Below are positions 1 through 10,417 of a stretch of DNA of 64,000 bases, one piece after another. The notes under the pieces were generated by a model. It did not search any database and was not told the origin of the DNA. It saw only the letters and a list, made by a program, of their open reading frames with translations. Origin of the DNA: Gordionus sp. m RMFG-2023 (taxonomy: Eukaryota; Nematomorpha; Gordioida; Chordodea; Parachordodidae). Where the stretch lies: assembly GCF_954871325.1 (NCBI RefSeq), contig NC_088778.1:4497743-4561742 (forward strand), read 5' to 3'. The translations under genes were made by a program, and so were the position numbers. Each line of letters opens with the position of its first letter. Within the stretch, counting starts at the first letter, position 1.

Positions 1-1198
1 GCAAATAATAGGCCTAAAACTGCAGAACTTATCAAAGCAGTTTTAGGAAAACAATTAGTTACACCTTGTTGCACTAGATGGAATAGTTTGTATGATAGTC
101 TTCATAGTTTATTAAAATTTAAAGGCGAACTTCCTAAATTATGTCAAAAATTAGAATTTCCTAAATTAAGAGATATTGAAATTCAATATTTAGAAGAATA
201 TTGCAATATAATGGCCCCATTGGCTATAGCGATTGACAAAATACAGAGTGAAATCAACTGCTATTATGGAGAATCAGCTCCAATTTTAAATGTCGTTAAA
301 AAAAATTACAAATTTATTTCAAACCAATCTGCAAACCATTAGCTGTTGCCATAGAAAATTATTTAAAGATTTAAAAATATATATGATTTTGATAACAATT
401 TTAAAAGTGCATTTTTGGCAACTATTTCTCATCCCTATTTTAAAAATCGTTGGATTGATGGTGAAAAAGAAAAAAAATACCTTCAGGATTTGTCATTACA
501 TGAAGTTTTAATTGTTTTTAAAAATAATATTGAAATTAATACTTCAACAAAATTCTTCAATTGATGAAGATGATGATTACTTTTGCCTTAAAAGTACCAC
601 ATCCAATTCTAATAATTCAATAAATGATATTGAAATAGAGGTCCTAAATTATATGAGATGACAGGCGGAGTATAAATATGTTAAATAGTTATAAATATAT
701 AAAAGAAATATTTATTAAATATAACACAATATTACCCTCCTCAGCCCCCGTTGAAAGATTATTTAGCTTTGCTAATATGGTTAATAGACCAAATCGTCAA
801 AGATTGAACGAAAAATTAATAATATTAAAAAATAATGCTGATTTATGATGCTGATTTTTTATTATTTACTAATTATATAATTACTAAATGGAATATCGCA
901 TTATCTTTTATAATAAATTTGTTATTTTCTACATATTATTTTAAATATTTTTTTATAAATTTATATTATAGATAAGAAAATAAAGCTTTATACATTTTTA
1001 CTTTGACTATTTAAAGTTTTTTAAAAAAGTATCTTGTATCTTAGATACTTTTTTTTAAAAAAAATACAAGTATCTTGTATCTTATATCTTATTGAAATTT
1101 TTCTAAAGTATCTAGTATCTTGTATCTTAAATACAAAATTTTATAAAGTATCTGTATCTGTATCCGAATACAATTTTCTGAAAATTTGCCCAACCCTG
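1..1198 (+). mobile_element. hAT transposon, 3' part (copy 1), decayed
   Basis: Frame 1 from the window edge to 342 reads as the middle of a hAT transposase, with a TRWNSLYDSL motif near residue 27. Coding sense resumes in another frame around 290-511. A third stretch (about 681-848) encodes the C-terminal hAT dimerisation segment, with the motif SSAPVERLFSFAN. At least two frameshifts separate these parts, so the gene is dead. After the stop at 848 come about 300 bp of GTATCTTGTATC-type subterminal repeats (1,020-1,165). The element ends with TTTGCCCAACCCTG (1185-1198), the reverse complement of the common hAT terminus CAGGGTTGGGCAAA. The 5' end is outside the window. Sequence beyond 1,198 belongs to a different hAT gene, so this copy probably inserted into that one. 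Confidence 0.8.
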
Positions 1199-3050
1199 AA
1201 GGTAGGCATACATATTATGTGATCAGCAAAGCCTTAACTGCTGTTTTTAAGGAGTTCCATATCCAAAATAAAAATATCTGCACAATAACGGATAATGCAA
1301 ACAACTTTTCAAAGGCGTTTAGGATGCCTAACTAATTTACTTTATAAATTATTTCTCTTAGAATATTTAGCTGCCCATCTATTATAATAGAGGAAGATTC
1401 TGTTTCTGATATTGAATATATCTCAATAGAAGATATAATGTCTTCTTCTGGGCTCTCCAGTTATGATATTAATGACTTCTACTACCTTCCCAGGCATCGA
1501 AGATGTTCTTGCCATACATTAAACTTAGTGGCAACACAAGATGCCAACAAGTTACTTTTAAACAATGAGGGGTATAGGAAAGTTTATAACTTAGCTATAT
1601 CTAAATGCCAACGTTTGTGGAACCTCCAAAATAAATCTGGGCCATCCGCCAAACTTATTTTAAAAAAATTACATTCTCAACTCCCATATCCCGTTATAAC
1701 AAGATGGGGTTCCTTTTATAAATCCCTGGCCAAAATATTATCGTTTTTAAATCAAGTGCCTGTGGAATTTGATTCATTATGTGATGAATTAAAATTGTGT
1801 AGATTCACATCAGATGATCGTGATTTTATAAAAGAATATTGTAGTGTAAATTTAAATTAATGTCTTATAAAAATTTACAATTTAAAAATTAGATTATGCA
1901 ACCAGTGTCCAAAGCTATTGATATTCTTGAAAGGGAAAAATACATGTATCTGGGTTATTATACCCCAACAATAACACAAATACTTATATGTATGGCAGAT
2001 GTGCAGGGATTAAAATATTGTCAACCTCTAAAGGATACTATATTAGCTAGTATTGAAAAAAGGTAACTTAAATCAAATAATTATTTATAAATTAATAATA
2101 TCATGTTATCTATATATATAATCCTCAAAAAATGTCAATCAAATTTAGCCAATAGTTTTCTTTTAAATATTATTTGTCTAATTAAAATGATTATAGCAAA
2201 TTTGATCAATGGTAATCAACGTGAAAACTAAATCATTCATTCACAAATCACTTCCATAAAAACCATACCACATCACTCTATAACCATATCATTACAAAAA
2301 AAACCATAATTTCATCTACTATTACATCTTACAGATATTTCTTATTAATATATATAATATATAATTTAATACACATATATAAAAAGTTTTTTTATAGGTT
2401 ACAAAATAATGGAAAGAAAACAAAACAAGGTAAAAATTTTTTTTACAATTTTGATTAAAGATAATATATATAATATATAATTTAATACACATATATAAAA
2501 AGTTTTTTCATAGGTTACAAAATAATGGAAAGAAAACAAAACAAGGTAAAAAATTTTTTACAATTTTGATTTATTTTGTTTACAGAATAATTTAGCTAAG
2601 AAAGCCAACCTCAATTAACATAAATCTAGAAAAAAATTAAAATTATCAGGGGCCTTAATTAATAAATGTGGATATACTTTTTTTAGGTTGTTTTATTTTT
2701 ACAAAATAATTTAGCTAAAATCAAAATGGATCAGAATTTTCCTATTTTATGAGGTATGCTCCCACGAATAGATCTAGCAATTACAACATCATCTTCAAAA
2801 ACGAAACCACATTAAGCAAAGAAAAGAGAACTTCTTCACCATCGCTAAACCATCTTCCTCACCAACAACAGTAAATTCTACTTTATAATTTCAATTACGT
2901 TTTATTTTAGGTTATTTACGGCAAACTACGAGCCATGGCAAAACATTAACAAATAAAAGTCAAGATATGGTGATATACCCGACTAATGCTTAAAATTCTT
3001 ACATCCCTCTTAATTTTGAAAATATTTTAAATCTCCTTTTTTAGGTAAAA
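1199..3050 (+). pseudogene. hAT transposase gene (copy 2), multi-exon remnant
   Basis: A second hAT transposase, different from copy 1. About 1,202-1,325 encodes a segment with the motif TDNANNFSKAF, typical of the hAT catalytic region. About 1,362-1,845 is a long open stretch with CSCHTLNLVA and ITRWGSFYKSL. A 47-nt intron (about 1846-1892, GT..AG) joins EYCS to IMQPVSKAIDILERE, restoring the usual hAT sequence at that point. A third exon (1893-2062) ends at a good donor, AGGTAACT. A 32-nt micro-exon candidate (2398-2429) continues the frame. It lies in a 116-bp tandem duplication, so it is present twice. Downstream, to about 3,050, only scattered acceptor-like sites remain and I cannot follow the protein. 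The C-terminal dimerisation domain was not found, so the copy is incomplete. Confidence 0.65.
2345..2576 (+). repeat. 116-bp tandem duplication containing a micro-exon
   Basis: Two nearly identical copies, about 2345-2460 and 2461-2576. Each holds an AT-rich tract, an acceptor-like TATAG or CATAG, the 32-nt exon candidate and a donor-like GGTAAAAA. The period was measured between the two AGGTTACAAAATAATGG sites at 2396 and 2512. Confidence 0.85.
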
Positions 3051-3347
3051 TTTTCTAAATTATAAAATTTATTATATTATATTTTTTATATGGCTACAAA
3101 TGCATATGTGTTGTACCGATAATCATCAACTCTTGAAGTATAAATATCATTATATTTTCTTATAATTCATATCTTTGTCTCTTTTTTTCTATTTCATCCT
3201 TCTTTTTTTCATTCTTTTTTCCATTTCTTTGTTCCCCTAAAATCCATCTCCTACCTTCACGCGGTGGGGAGTGAACAGCAATTCTGACTAACAGGTAGCT
3301 CTGGTAAATAATGTTAGTATTTAGGGTGCTAATAAGAGATATTGTTT

Positions 3348-3355
3348 CATTTTTG
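3348..3355. repeat. Left 8-bp target duplication of hAT copy A
   Basis: CATTTTTG here is repeated exactly at 10615-10622, directly outside the two inverted termini. An 8-bp duplication is the hallmark of hAT insertion. Confidence 0.9.
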
Positions 3356-3851
3356 TGGTGTTGTAAACGAACGCGTTCAAAATGAACGCGTTCGTGAACA
3401 AAGTTCGTTTTTTTGAAAAAAGGTGATGAACGGCGTTCCTTTTTTTTGACGAACTTTGAACGTGAACGCGTTCCTTTTCTTTGATGAACGCGTTCAATTT
3501 TACGTTCGTTCAATTTTAAAAACACTTTTTATTTTTATTTATTTGAAAAATTAATATTAATCCGCATTTTTTAACAAAAAAGTCTTATATTTTTATTTAT
3601 TTGAAAAATTAATATTTACTCCAATTTTTTAACAAAAAAGTCTTGTATTTTTTAATCAGCTGTTTTTACTTTTTCCTCTTTCATATTGCAATTAATGTAC
3701 CATAGTGCTACTGCTAGAGAAGATAAGATTAAAGTTTATTAATTTGAAAATTTTATATTTTAATTTAATAGATTAGCATTTGCATGGATATAAATATTTC
3801 ATCATCAGATTCTGAAAATCAAAATTCAATATTAGATGAATTAGAATTACC

Positions 3852-4184
3852 ATGGCCCAAATATCAAAAATATTTCACTGTTTTAAAATCAATTCCGAGA
3901 TATCCTTTTTTTTTGACGAGGAAGAAGAGGGCAGATTGAAGGATGATAACATAGCTCAATTTTTTGAAACAATGGATAAAACATTAAATGTTTTTAATAA
4001 ATTCCCCCTTTTAAAAGAATTGTTTATCAAGTATAACACCGCAATCCCTTCATCCGCCCCTGTTGAGCGAGTTTTTAGTATAGCTAACGCTGTATTAACT
4101 GACAAGCGTTCATGCCTATCAGATGAAAATTTTGAAAAGCAATTATTATTAAAAATTAATAAGAAAAATTTTTTTATAAATTAA
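3852..4184 (+). pseudogene. hAT transposase C-terminal dimerisation fragment (copy A)
   Basis: 110 codons. The second half is the hAT dimerisation signature, with [17 protein letters not shown] and a conserved LLLKINK end. The first half includes an acidic run (DEEEEG). The N-terminal transposase piece beginning near 3784 is in a different frame, and the catalytic region between them is absent. A nearly identical fragment lies at 55,516-55,722 on the opposite strand. Confidence 0.8.
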
Positions 4185-4272
4185 TTTTTTTATCGCTCTA
4201 TTATATTTGTATTTATAATTATATTATCAAAATAAAACTATTATTTTTTATCATGGCTAATATATTGTGTTG

Positions 4273-4277
4273 AAAAA
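4273..4277. repeat. 5-bp target duplication (AAAAA), left of Gypsy
   Basis: AAAAA lies just outside the TG of the 5' LTR and again just outside the CA of the 3' LTR (10418-10422). hAT copy B shows the uninterrupted target with a single copy, so the duplication is real despite its low complexity. Confidence 0.8.
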
Positions 4278-4469
4278 TGTTGATTGATTTAAATTTGAAT
4301 ATTATTTATTTTATATGTTGATTGATTTAAATTTGAATATTATTTATTTTTATATTTAAGTTGTTCAATTAACTTTTAAAAATATATATATATATAATTT
4401 TGTGGATGAAAAAAAAGAATAATAAAATAGTTAAAATAAGTTTTACAATTTTTAATCTTACAATTTACA
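4278..4469 (+). repeat. 5' LTR of the Gypsy element
   Basis: About 192 bp, TGTTGATTGA to ATTTACA. It contains an internal tandem copy of its own first ~38 bp, also present in the 3' LTR, so the duplication predates this insertion. Confidence 0.9.
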
Positions 4470-4490
4470 TGGTGCCCCGGTTACGGTGGT
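4470..4490 (+). other. Primer-binding site region
   Basis: TGGTGCCCCGGTTACGG follows the 5' LTR without a spacer. TGG matches the complement of a tRNA CCA end. I cannot assign the tRNA. Confidence 0.6.
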
Positions 4491-4787
4491 ACGTTTTTCA
4501 TTTTAAATTAAATTTAAATGATAAAAGTTTTAAAAGAAAAATTTAAAAAATATCCTTACCTTGAATTCTTATGTTAAAAATAAAAAGTAAACGAAATACT
4601 TATCAAATTCGTCGTTCGATATGGGAGATGTTAAAGGAAAAATAAAATTTTTTGACTTTTCTTTTCGATAGTCAAAATTTTATCCAAATTTACAAATTTA
4701 TAAAAAGGTAAAAAAAAAATATATATATATAAAAAAAATAAAAGAGTATATATATACAAATATAAAAAAATATTTTTCATAAAAATA

Positions 4788-5021
4788 ATGTTTTGTTTTA
4801 AAACGTATGATATACCTCAACACGTTATTATTGATGATATGTTAAATGTAATGGGAATTAAAGAATTTTCTTATGTACGTGATAATAGGACAAACGAAAT
4901 TGTTTTTTATTTTAAATCTTTACGTAAAATGATTAATGCATTTATGTGTCTTAATGGCAAACCATATATTCTAGATGACAATAATTTTATTTTTATATTT
5001 TGTAAAATTATTGATTATTAA
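4788..5021 (+). CDS. Small ORF between 5' LTR and gag
   Basis: 77 codons with ATG, inside the retroelement leader. It is less N-rich than the gag tail and has a mixed alpha/beta-like sequence ending in FCKIIDY. The stretch around residues 30-62 (an alternating hydrophobic strand, then KSLRKMINAFMCLNGK) resembles the helix-2 region of RNA-recognition motifs, but that is pattern matching only. Ty3/Gypsy elements do not normally have a separate ORF here. It could be an accessory protein or a chance frame in AT-rich leader DNA. Confidence 0.35.
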   Translation: MFCFKTYDIPQHVIIDDMLNVMGIKEFSYVRDNRTNEIVFYFKSLRKMINAFMCLNGKPYILDDNNFIFIFCKIIDY

Positions 5022-5375
5022 AATTTAAATATCTTTATGCTTTAGATATTTGACATTATATTTATAGAAAATTTTCTCTATAAATTTACGTAATATTTAA
5101 CTTATAGAATGTCAATAAATTTTTTCTAAAAACTTAGTCACGAATTAGTATTAAATTTTTCAAAGACAAATTATATTGAAGCTTAGTGGATCAAATCCTC
5201 TTTACGAATTCGAATTAGAATTTTTATAGATAAACTATTAAAACTTAGTGGACCATATTCTCTTGATTAAAATTAAAATTTTTAGACAACTTAAATTTGA
5301 TTTTAATGAACGACAATGTTTTGCTTTTACGATTTTAAATATTGAAAGTTTACTTTACTCAAATAAAATTATATA

Positions 5376-8300
5376 ATGGACGAAAAATTAACTCTTACAC
5401 ACACTCAATATGTTCCTAAATTTCCCAAGTTATCAGGAAAATTATCTGAGACTTATCTTAACTTAATAGAAACATACTTTGAAGGACATATTGAGTCAGA
5501 CTCATCTAAAATTAGGACACTACTATGCAGCTTACCAATTGAGATTGTAGACCAAGTTACGTCGATATGTTCTAAAGCACAGTTAAAAGATTTTAATATT
5601 GTTTTTGGTAAATTGAAACTGTTAATTCCAAGTGAGGACATTAATGTAAATATAAAGAACTTTAATTTAGCGGTACAAGGTGCCGAGGAGTCCTTCCATA
5701 CTTTTTATTTTAGAATTTCAAAACTTCATAAAAAATGCGATTTTGATAACGATACAAGAATGATTGAGAAATTAATAACTTGTTCTTTAAATGATAATAT
5801 TAGAAGGAAGTTAAATAAACATAAGCACGAAGGTTTAGATAAGATGATGAAATTAGGAGTGGAGTTAGATGGCAGCAATATTAAACCAGACGTTAGCGAT
5901 ACAAATTATGTAGATAATGATAAAAAATTGGATAAAAATAAAAAGTTTTACAATTTAAACATGGATAAAATACCATGCAAAAGTACTTTTAGTAATAATG
6001 AGAATAATTCTAATGATTATGAACATAATAATTTTAAAGAAAATAATTTTAATTATAATGGACGTAACATTCATAAGGAAAATTTTGATTTTAAGAAGAG
6101 AAATTATAATGATTTTAGGCCTAATTATAGTGCTAGCCGAAACTATCAAAACAATATTTTTCGAGACAGTGAGGGTAACTCTAGAAATTTTCGTAATAAC
6201 CAATCTTCGAATAACAATTCAAACTATTACGGAAGAAACTCCATGTGGCACAACAACAATAATGCAAACAATTATAATAGAAACAATGCCTGGCAATACA
6301 ATAACAATTCAAACAATTATGGTAGAGGTACTTGGCAAAACAATAATTATAATGGGAGAAACAATTCCTGGTCTTACAACAATCAAAGAAATCAGAGTCA
6401 ATATAATAATCGATATGGTTATCAATATCAATCCTATAATAACAACAATAATGGAGAAAATAATGCGTGGAAAAATTATAATCAGTATATTAATCAAAGA
6501 AAACCATTACAATATAATGACGTGAATCAAAGTAACATCAATTGTAACATGAACATTGAAGAGATTGTTGAAGAAAAATATAACCCTACACAAAATAATA
6601 ATGGTAGTGATTTTAATATCAACAATTTAACTGAGTTTAAACATAATGATAATGCGTTCATGACCACTTTAAAAGTAAATGATGCTGTTGTTACTATGCA
6701 GGTTGATACGGGATCCAAGTTTACAATTATACCTCATGAAATGGCTAAACAAATAGGTATTAAAGATCTTAAAAAGTCCACTCTACAACTTTCAGCTTAT
6801 GATGGAAACTTAATCAAGATTATTGGCGTCACTCAAGTTAAAGTAACCTACGAAGGTATCACCAAACACTTGCAAGCCGTGATCGTTAAATCTAATAAAA
6901 ATGCGTTATTGGGACGTATGTGGATTAATGCCTTTAGTAATATTTTGAACAAATTTTTAGCAAACATTGATACCAACTATGAAGATGAAATAAAGAAATT
7001 AATAAAAGATTGCGAATCTAAACTGACTAAAAAACCGATCAATAAAGGGAATGTCAAAATATATCTACGTAACGACGCCAAACCGAAAATCATACCACCT
7101 AGACGGTTACCTTATTCAAAGATAGACGCTGTTACTAGAGAACTTATGAGATGGATAGGAGATGGAATCATTGAGCCTGTAACAGATGTCCGATGGGCAA
7201 GTCCGATAACCGCTGTCTACAAGGATAATGGGAGCGTTAGGGTTTGCGCCGACTTCAAAGACACTGTCAACCCAGCCCTTGAGGACTTCAGATACCCACT
7301 TCCAAGAATAAATGACCTTATCGCTAAGCTCAAGGAAGGGAAGAAGTTCACCAAGATAGATTTCAAGGATGCGTTCCTACAAATTCCCATTGATGAAACC
7401 TGCAGAGACATATTAACTATATCTACACACAGGGGGTACTACCGGTTTACCAGACTTCCTTTTGGGTTAAAGACTTCATCTGCGATTTTTCAACAAATTA
7501 TGGATCAAATTTTCAGTGACATGAAAGATGTCATATTTTATGTTGATGATCTACTAATTACGGGAAGTAGTGACAAAGTTCATTTCAACAACATAAAGAA
7601 GGTTTTTGAAAGAATACTATCTCATGGTTTAGCGCCTAATTTTGCAAAAAGCTTATTTTTCAAAAAAAGTCTAAGGTTCTTAGGACACGACATCGACGCC
7701 AAGGGGATCCACGCCAACCATGACAAGATCGAGGCGATCGTTAAAATGCCGGAACCAAAATCAGCCGCGGAATTGTCAACGTTTCTAGGTATGGCCGGGT
7801 ACTACAGAAAATTTTTGAACAACTTCGCTGAAATAGCTGATCCTTTATACAAGATTGTTAACAAAGAAAAATGGGAGTGGAATTTAGAACACTCCAAAAG
7901 TTTTGAAGATCTAAAGACATTGATTAGTCTTCCTCCAGCTTTGACGTACTTTAATCCTGAACTACCTATCGGAATTGCGACTGATGCATCTAAAAGAGGT
8001 TTAGGAGCTGTTTTGTTTCACACTGAAAAAGATGGCAAAGAAAAACCGATAGCTTTTGCATCAAGAACTTTAGCAAAATCTGAAACAAACTATACCAATA
8101 TTGAGCGTGAAGCTTTGGCCATTATGTTTGCTATCAAGAGATTTCAAGAATACTTGATAGGGACTAAGTTCACTATTATAACGGATCACAAGCCGCTAAT
8201 CCATATTTTCACCAAAGGGCTCAAAGATAATAGCACCATGTCATTAAGGTTACAGAAGTGGAGTATAATTTTGGGGGGTTACGACTTTAACATCAGATAT

Positions 8301-9614
8301 AAAGCTGGTAAATACAATGTTGTTCCCGATTGCCTCTCAAGACTACCACAAGTAATTGATGATGACGTTATTGATGATATCGCGATTATAAATGACTTTG
8401 GCGATATACCTCTTAGTTTTGACCGAATACGTGATGAAACATCCAAAGATTTTAAATTATCTCAAGTTATGAGTGACATAAGAAATAATGTGCCTATCCA
8501 AAATAAAATTTATGAAAATATTGAACAAGAACTAAGTATCATTAAAGATTGTCTGTACAAAAGCGACAAAATAATAATTCCGTCAAGTTTGAGAAAGAAC
8601 ATACTGAAGGCGTTACACGAAGGTCATTTGGGAGCAGGTAAAATTAAATCCTTAGCCAAAGATCGTATGTGGTGGTCTGGTATGGTCAACGACATTGATT
8701 TGGAAGTCAAAAGTTGCGATGATTGTAATATTTATCATGACAATCCAAAGAAAATACAAAATCCATGGGTAGCAGCAACTAAACCATTTGAAAGGATACA
8801 CATAGATTATGCGGGTCCGTTTTTTACAAAGAATTGGTTGATAATCGTTGATGCTTATAGTAAATTTCCGGTTATAGTTCCAGTAAAGAGTATTACGACT
8901 GAATTCACGTTAAAGGAAATTTATAAAACTATTTCACTATTTGGTATACCTGAAACCATTGTTACAGATAATGGTACCAATTTCACGAGCAAAGATTTTG
9001 AAAAATTTTGTAGCAATTATGGTATAAAACATGTACTAACGTCGGCCTACCATCAGCAATCTAATGGACAAGCTGAACGTATGGTGAGAACATTTAAAGC
9101 TCATATGAAAAGAAACATAAAGATTGGCTTAGAAACTGCGCTGGACAGATTTTTGTTCAACTATAGAAACACGCCGAATGACACTACGGGAGTTACACCG
9201 TCCAAAAGAATGTTTAACCGCGACATTAGAATAAAGTGGGATTTATTAAAACCTTTGGAGGACAAAGTTGGTGAAGTCTTCATGTCGTTACCACGAAATC
9301 GAACTTTTAATAGAGGAGATTATGTTTGGTATAAGAAACAGGGTGATGATACGTGGTGCAAAGGCAGCATCAAGCTTAAAGAGAGTAACACCATGTTTCA
9401 AGTTTATACTGATAAAGGGATAGTAAGTAGGCATATTGATCAGTTAAGGAAAAGAGAATGTTACAACAGTTTAAAATTTTATGAAATTGACCCTAAAAAT
9501 TCCTCTAAAGGGGGAAGTGTGGACACAAAGAATGAGATTAAGAAACCAATTACTAGACCAATAAGAATTAAAAATAAACCTGATTACTTAAAAGATTACG
9601 TGCTTAAAATTTAA
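5376..9614 (+). CDS. Gypsy Gag-Pol polyprotein
   Basis: A single 1,412-codon frame. Residues 1-180 are Gag-like. About 190-400 is an Asn/Tyr/Arg-rich tract with recurring NNYGRN-type motifs, in the place of a nucleocapsid. The aspartic protease motif VDTGSKF starts at about residue 443. Reverse transcriptase includes RLPFGLKTS and YVDD at about 722-725. RNase H begins near TDASKRGLGAVL (869). Integrase has the HHCC zinc finger around 1080-1115 and the D, D, E signatures HIDYAGPF (about 1142), TDNGTNF (about 1197) and QSNGQAERM (about 1235). The order PR-RT-RH-IN is that of Ty3/Gypsy. Gag and Pol share one frame, so no ribosomal frameshift is needed. I used the first ATG after the AT-rich leader. 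Confidence 0.95.
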   Translation: MDEKLTLTHTQYVPKFPKLSGKLSETYLNLIETYFEGHIESDSSKIRTLLCSLPIEIVDQVTSICSKAQLKDFNIVFGKLKLLIPSEDINVNIKNFNLAVQGAEESFHTFYFRISKLHKKCDFDNDTRMIEKLITCSLNDNIRRKLNKHKHEGLDKMMKLGVELDGSNIKPDVSDTNYVDNDKKLDKNKKFYNLNMDKIPCKSTFSNNENNSNDYEHNNFKENNFNYNGRNIHKENFDFKKRNYNDFRPNYSASRNYQNNIFRDSEGNSRNFRNNQSSNNNSNYYGRNSMWHNNNNANNYNRNNAWQYNNNSNNYGRGTWQNNNYNGRNNSWSYNNQRNQSQYNNRYGYQYQSYNNNNNGENNAWKNYNQYINQRKPLQYNDVNQSNINCNMNIEEIVEEKYNPTQNNNGSDFNINNLTEFKHNDNAFMTTLKVNDAVVTMQVDTGSKFTIIPHEMAKQIGIKDLKKSTLQLSAYDGNLIKIIGVTQVKVTYEGITKHLQAVIVKSNKNALLGRMWINAFSNILNKFLANIDTNYEDEIKKLIKDCESKLTKKPINKGNVKIYLRNDAKPKIIPPRRLPYSKIDAVTRELMRWIGDGIIEPVTDVRWASPITAVYKDNGSVRVCADFKDTVNPALEDFRYPLPRINDLIAKLKEGKKFTKIDFKDAFLQIPIDETCRDILTISTHRGYYRFTRLPFGLKTSSAIFQQIMDQIFSDMKDVIFYVDDLLITGSSDKVHFNNIKKVFERILSHGLAPNFAKSLFFKKSLRFLGHDIDAKGIHANHDKIEAIVKMPEPKSAAELSTFLGMAGYYRKFLNNFAEIADPLYKIVNKEKWEWNLEHSKSFEDLKTLISLPPALTYFNPELPIGIATDASKRGLGAVLFHTEKDGKEKPIAFASRTLAKSETNYTNIEREALAIMFAIKRFQEYLIGTKFTIITDHKPLIHIFTKGLKDNSTMSLRLQKWSIILGGYDFNIRYKAGKYNVVPDCLSRLPQVIDDDVIDDIAIINDFGDIPLSFDRIRDETSKDFKLSQVMSDIRNNVPIQNKIYENIEQELSIIKDCLYKSDKIIIPSSLRKNILKALHEGHLGAGKIKSLAKDRMWWSGMVNDIDLEVKSCDDCNIYHDNPKKIQNPWVAATKPFERIHIDYAGPFFTKNWLIIVDAYSKFPVIVPVKSITTEFTLKEIYKTISLFGIPETIVTDNGTNFTSKDFEKFCSNYGIKHVLTSAYHQQSNGQAERMVRTFKAHMKRNIKIGLETALDRFLFNYRNTPNDTTGVTPSKRMFNRDIRIKWDLLKPLEDKVGEVFMSLPRNRTFNRGDYVWYKKQGDDTWCKGSIKLKESNTMFQVYTDKGIVSRHIDQLRKRECYNSLKFYEIDPKNSSKGGSVDTKNEIKKPITRPIRIKNKPDYLKDYVLKI

Positions 9615-9705
9615 ATATAAAACGCAAAAAATATAAAACGCTAAAAATATAAAACGCTAAAAATATAAAACGCATAAAACGCTAAAAGTATAAAACGCTA
9701 TGATT
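9615..9705 (+). repeat. Short tandem repeats after pol (~17 bp unit)
   Basis: About five copies of a unit like TATAAAACGCTAAAAA directly after the gag-pol stop. A second repeat pair with ATTTTATCAAACCTACG lies near 9,993 and 10,063. Both are inside the retroelement's 3' untranslated part. Confidence 0.75.
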
Positions 9706-10209
9706 AACTTAACACCTAAAAAATAATATAATAATCATTATGATTTATCATTCCTTATTCTGGATTTTATTCCTTATTCCATAAATTATCATTCCTTATT
9801 ACATATTTTATTGTTCCGAAATTCAAAATTTTATTCGTGCATATTATTCATATATTTGATTTGATCAACTATTCCAAATTACATATTCTGATTTATTCCA
9901 AATTCCAATATTTAACTGGATTAATGATAATAACAATTTTGAGAAATGTGAACAACATACGATTAGGATATCAAACCAACGATAACGTTCAACGATTTTA
10001 TCAAACCTACGCGAATGATTCAAGCCTACGAAAAACGTACAAACTCACGCAACTCTAATAAACGATTTTATCAAACCTACGTGATAGAATCAAGCCTACG
10101 AGAACATTTGAGACTTATGCGCTAACCAAGATTAAACCGAGTACAATCGAAACAGGAAAAACTTCTAGGACAACAAGCTCTCGATGACTGCTGAGAAGAA
10201 GCTTCGTTG

Positions 10210-10227
10210 TTTGTAGAAGAGGGGGAA
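10210..10227 (+). other. Polypurine tract
   Basis: AGAAGAGGGGGAA stands immediately before the TG of the 3' LTR, the expected place for plus-strand priming. Confidence 0.8.
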
Positions 10228-10417
10228 TGTTGATTGATTTAAATTTGAATATTATTTATTTTATATGTTGAGTGATTTAAATTTGAATATTATTTATTTT
10301 TATATTTAAGTTGTTCAATTAACTTTTAAAATATATATATATATAATTTTGTGGATGAAAAAAAGAATAATAAAATAGTTAAAATAAGTTTTACAATTTT
10401 TAATTTTACAATTTACA
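10228..10417 (+). repeat. 3' LTR of the Gypsy element
   Basis: About 190 bp, nearly identical to the 5' LTR. It ends ATTTACA and is followed by the AAAAA duplication and the resumed hAT sequence. Confidence 0.9.

Larger units (their letters stand above)
4278..10417 (+). mobile_element. Ty3/Gypsy LTR retrotransposon, looks whole
   Basis: A complete-looking element of about 6.1 kb: LTRs of about 190 bp starting TG and ending CA, a primer-binding region directly after the 5' LTR, one long gag-pol frame, a polypurine tract before the 3' LTR, and a 5-bp target duplication. By eye the LTRs differ at about two base changes and a couple of homopolymer length changes, so the insertion looks young. 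It sits inside hAT copy A. No envelope gene is visible. Between pol and the 3' LTR are short tandem repeats only. I see no break in the coding frame. Activity cannot be judged from sequence. Confidence 0.95.

Noticed and set aside
3160-3525. 121-codon minus-strand frame
   Set aside because: Lys/Arg/Glu-rich translation of the hAT subterminal GAACGCGTTC repeats and a CTTTTTTT tract.
5955-7411. Several open frames overlapping gag-pol on both strands
   Set aside because: They are shadows of the N-rich gag and of pol in other frames.
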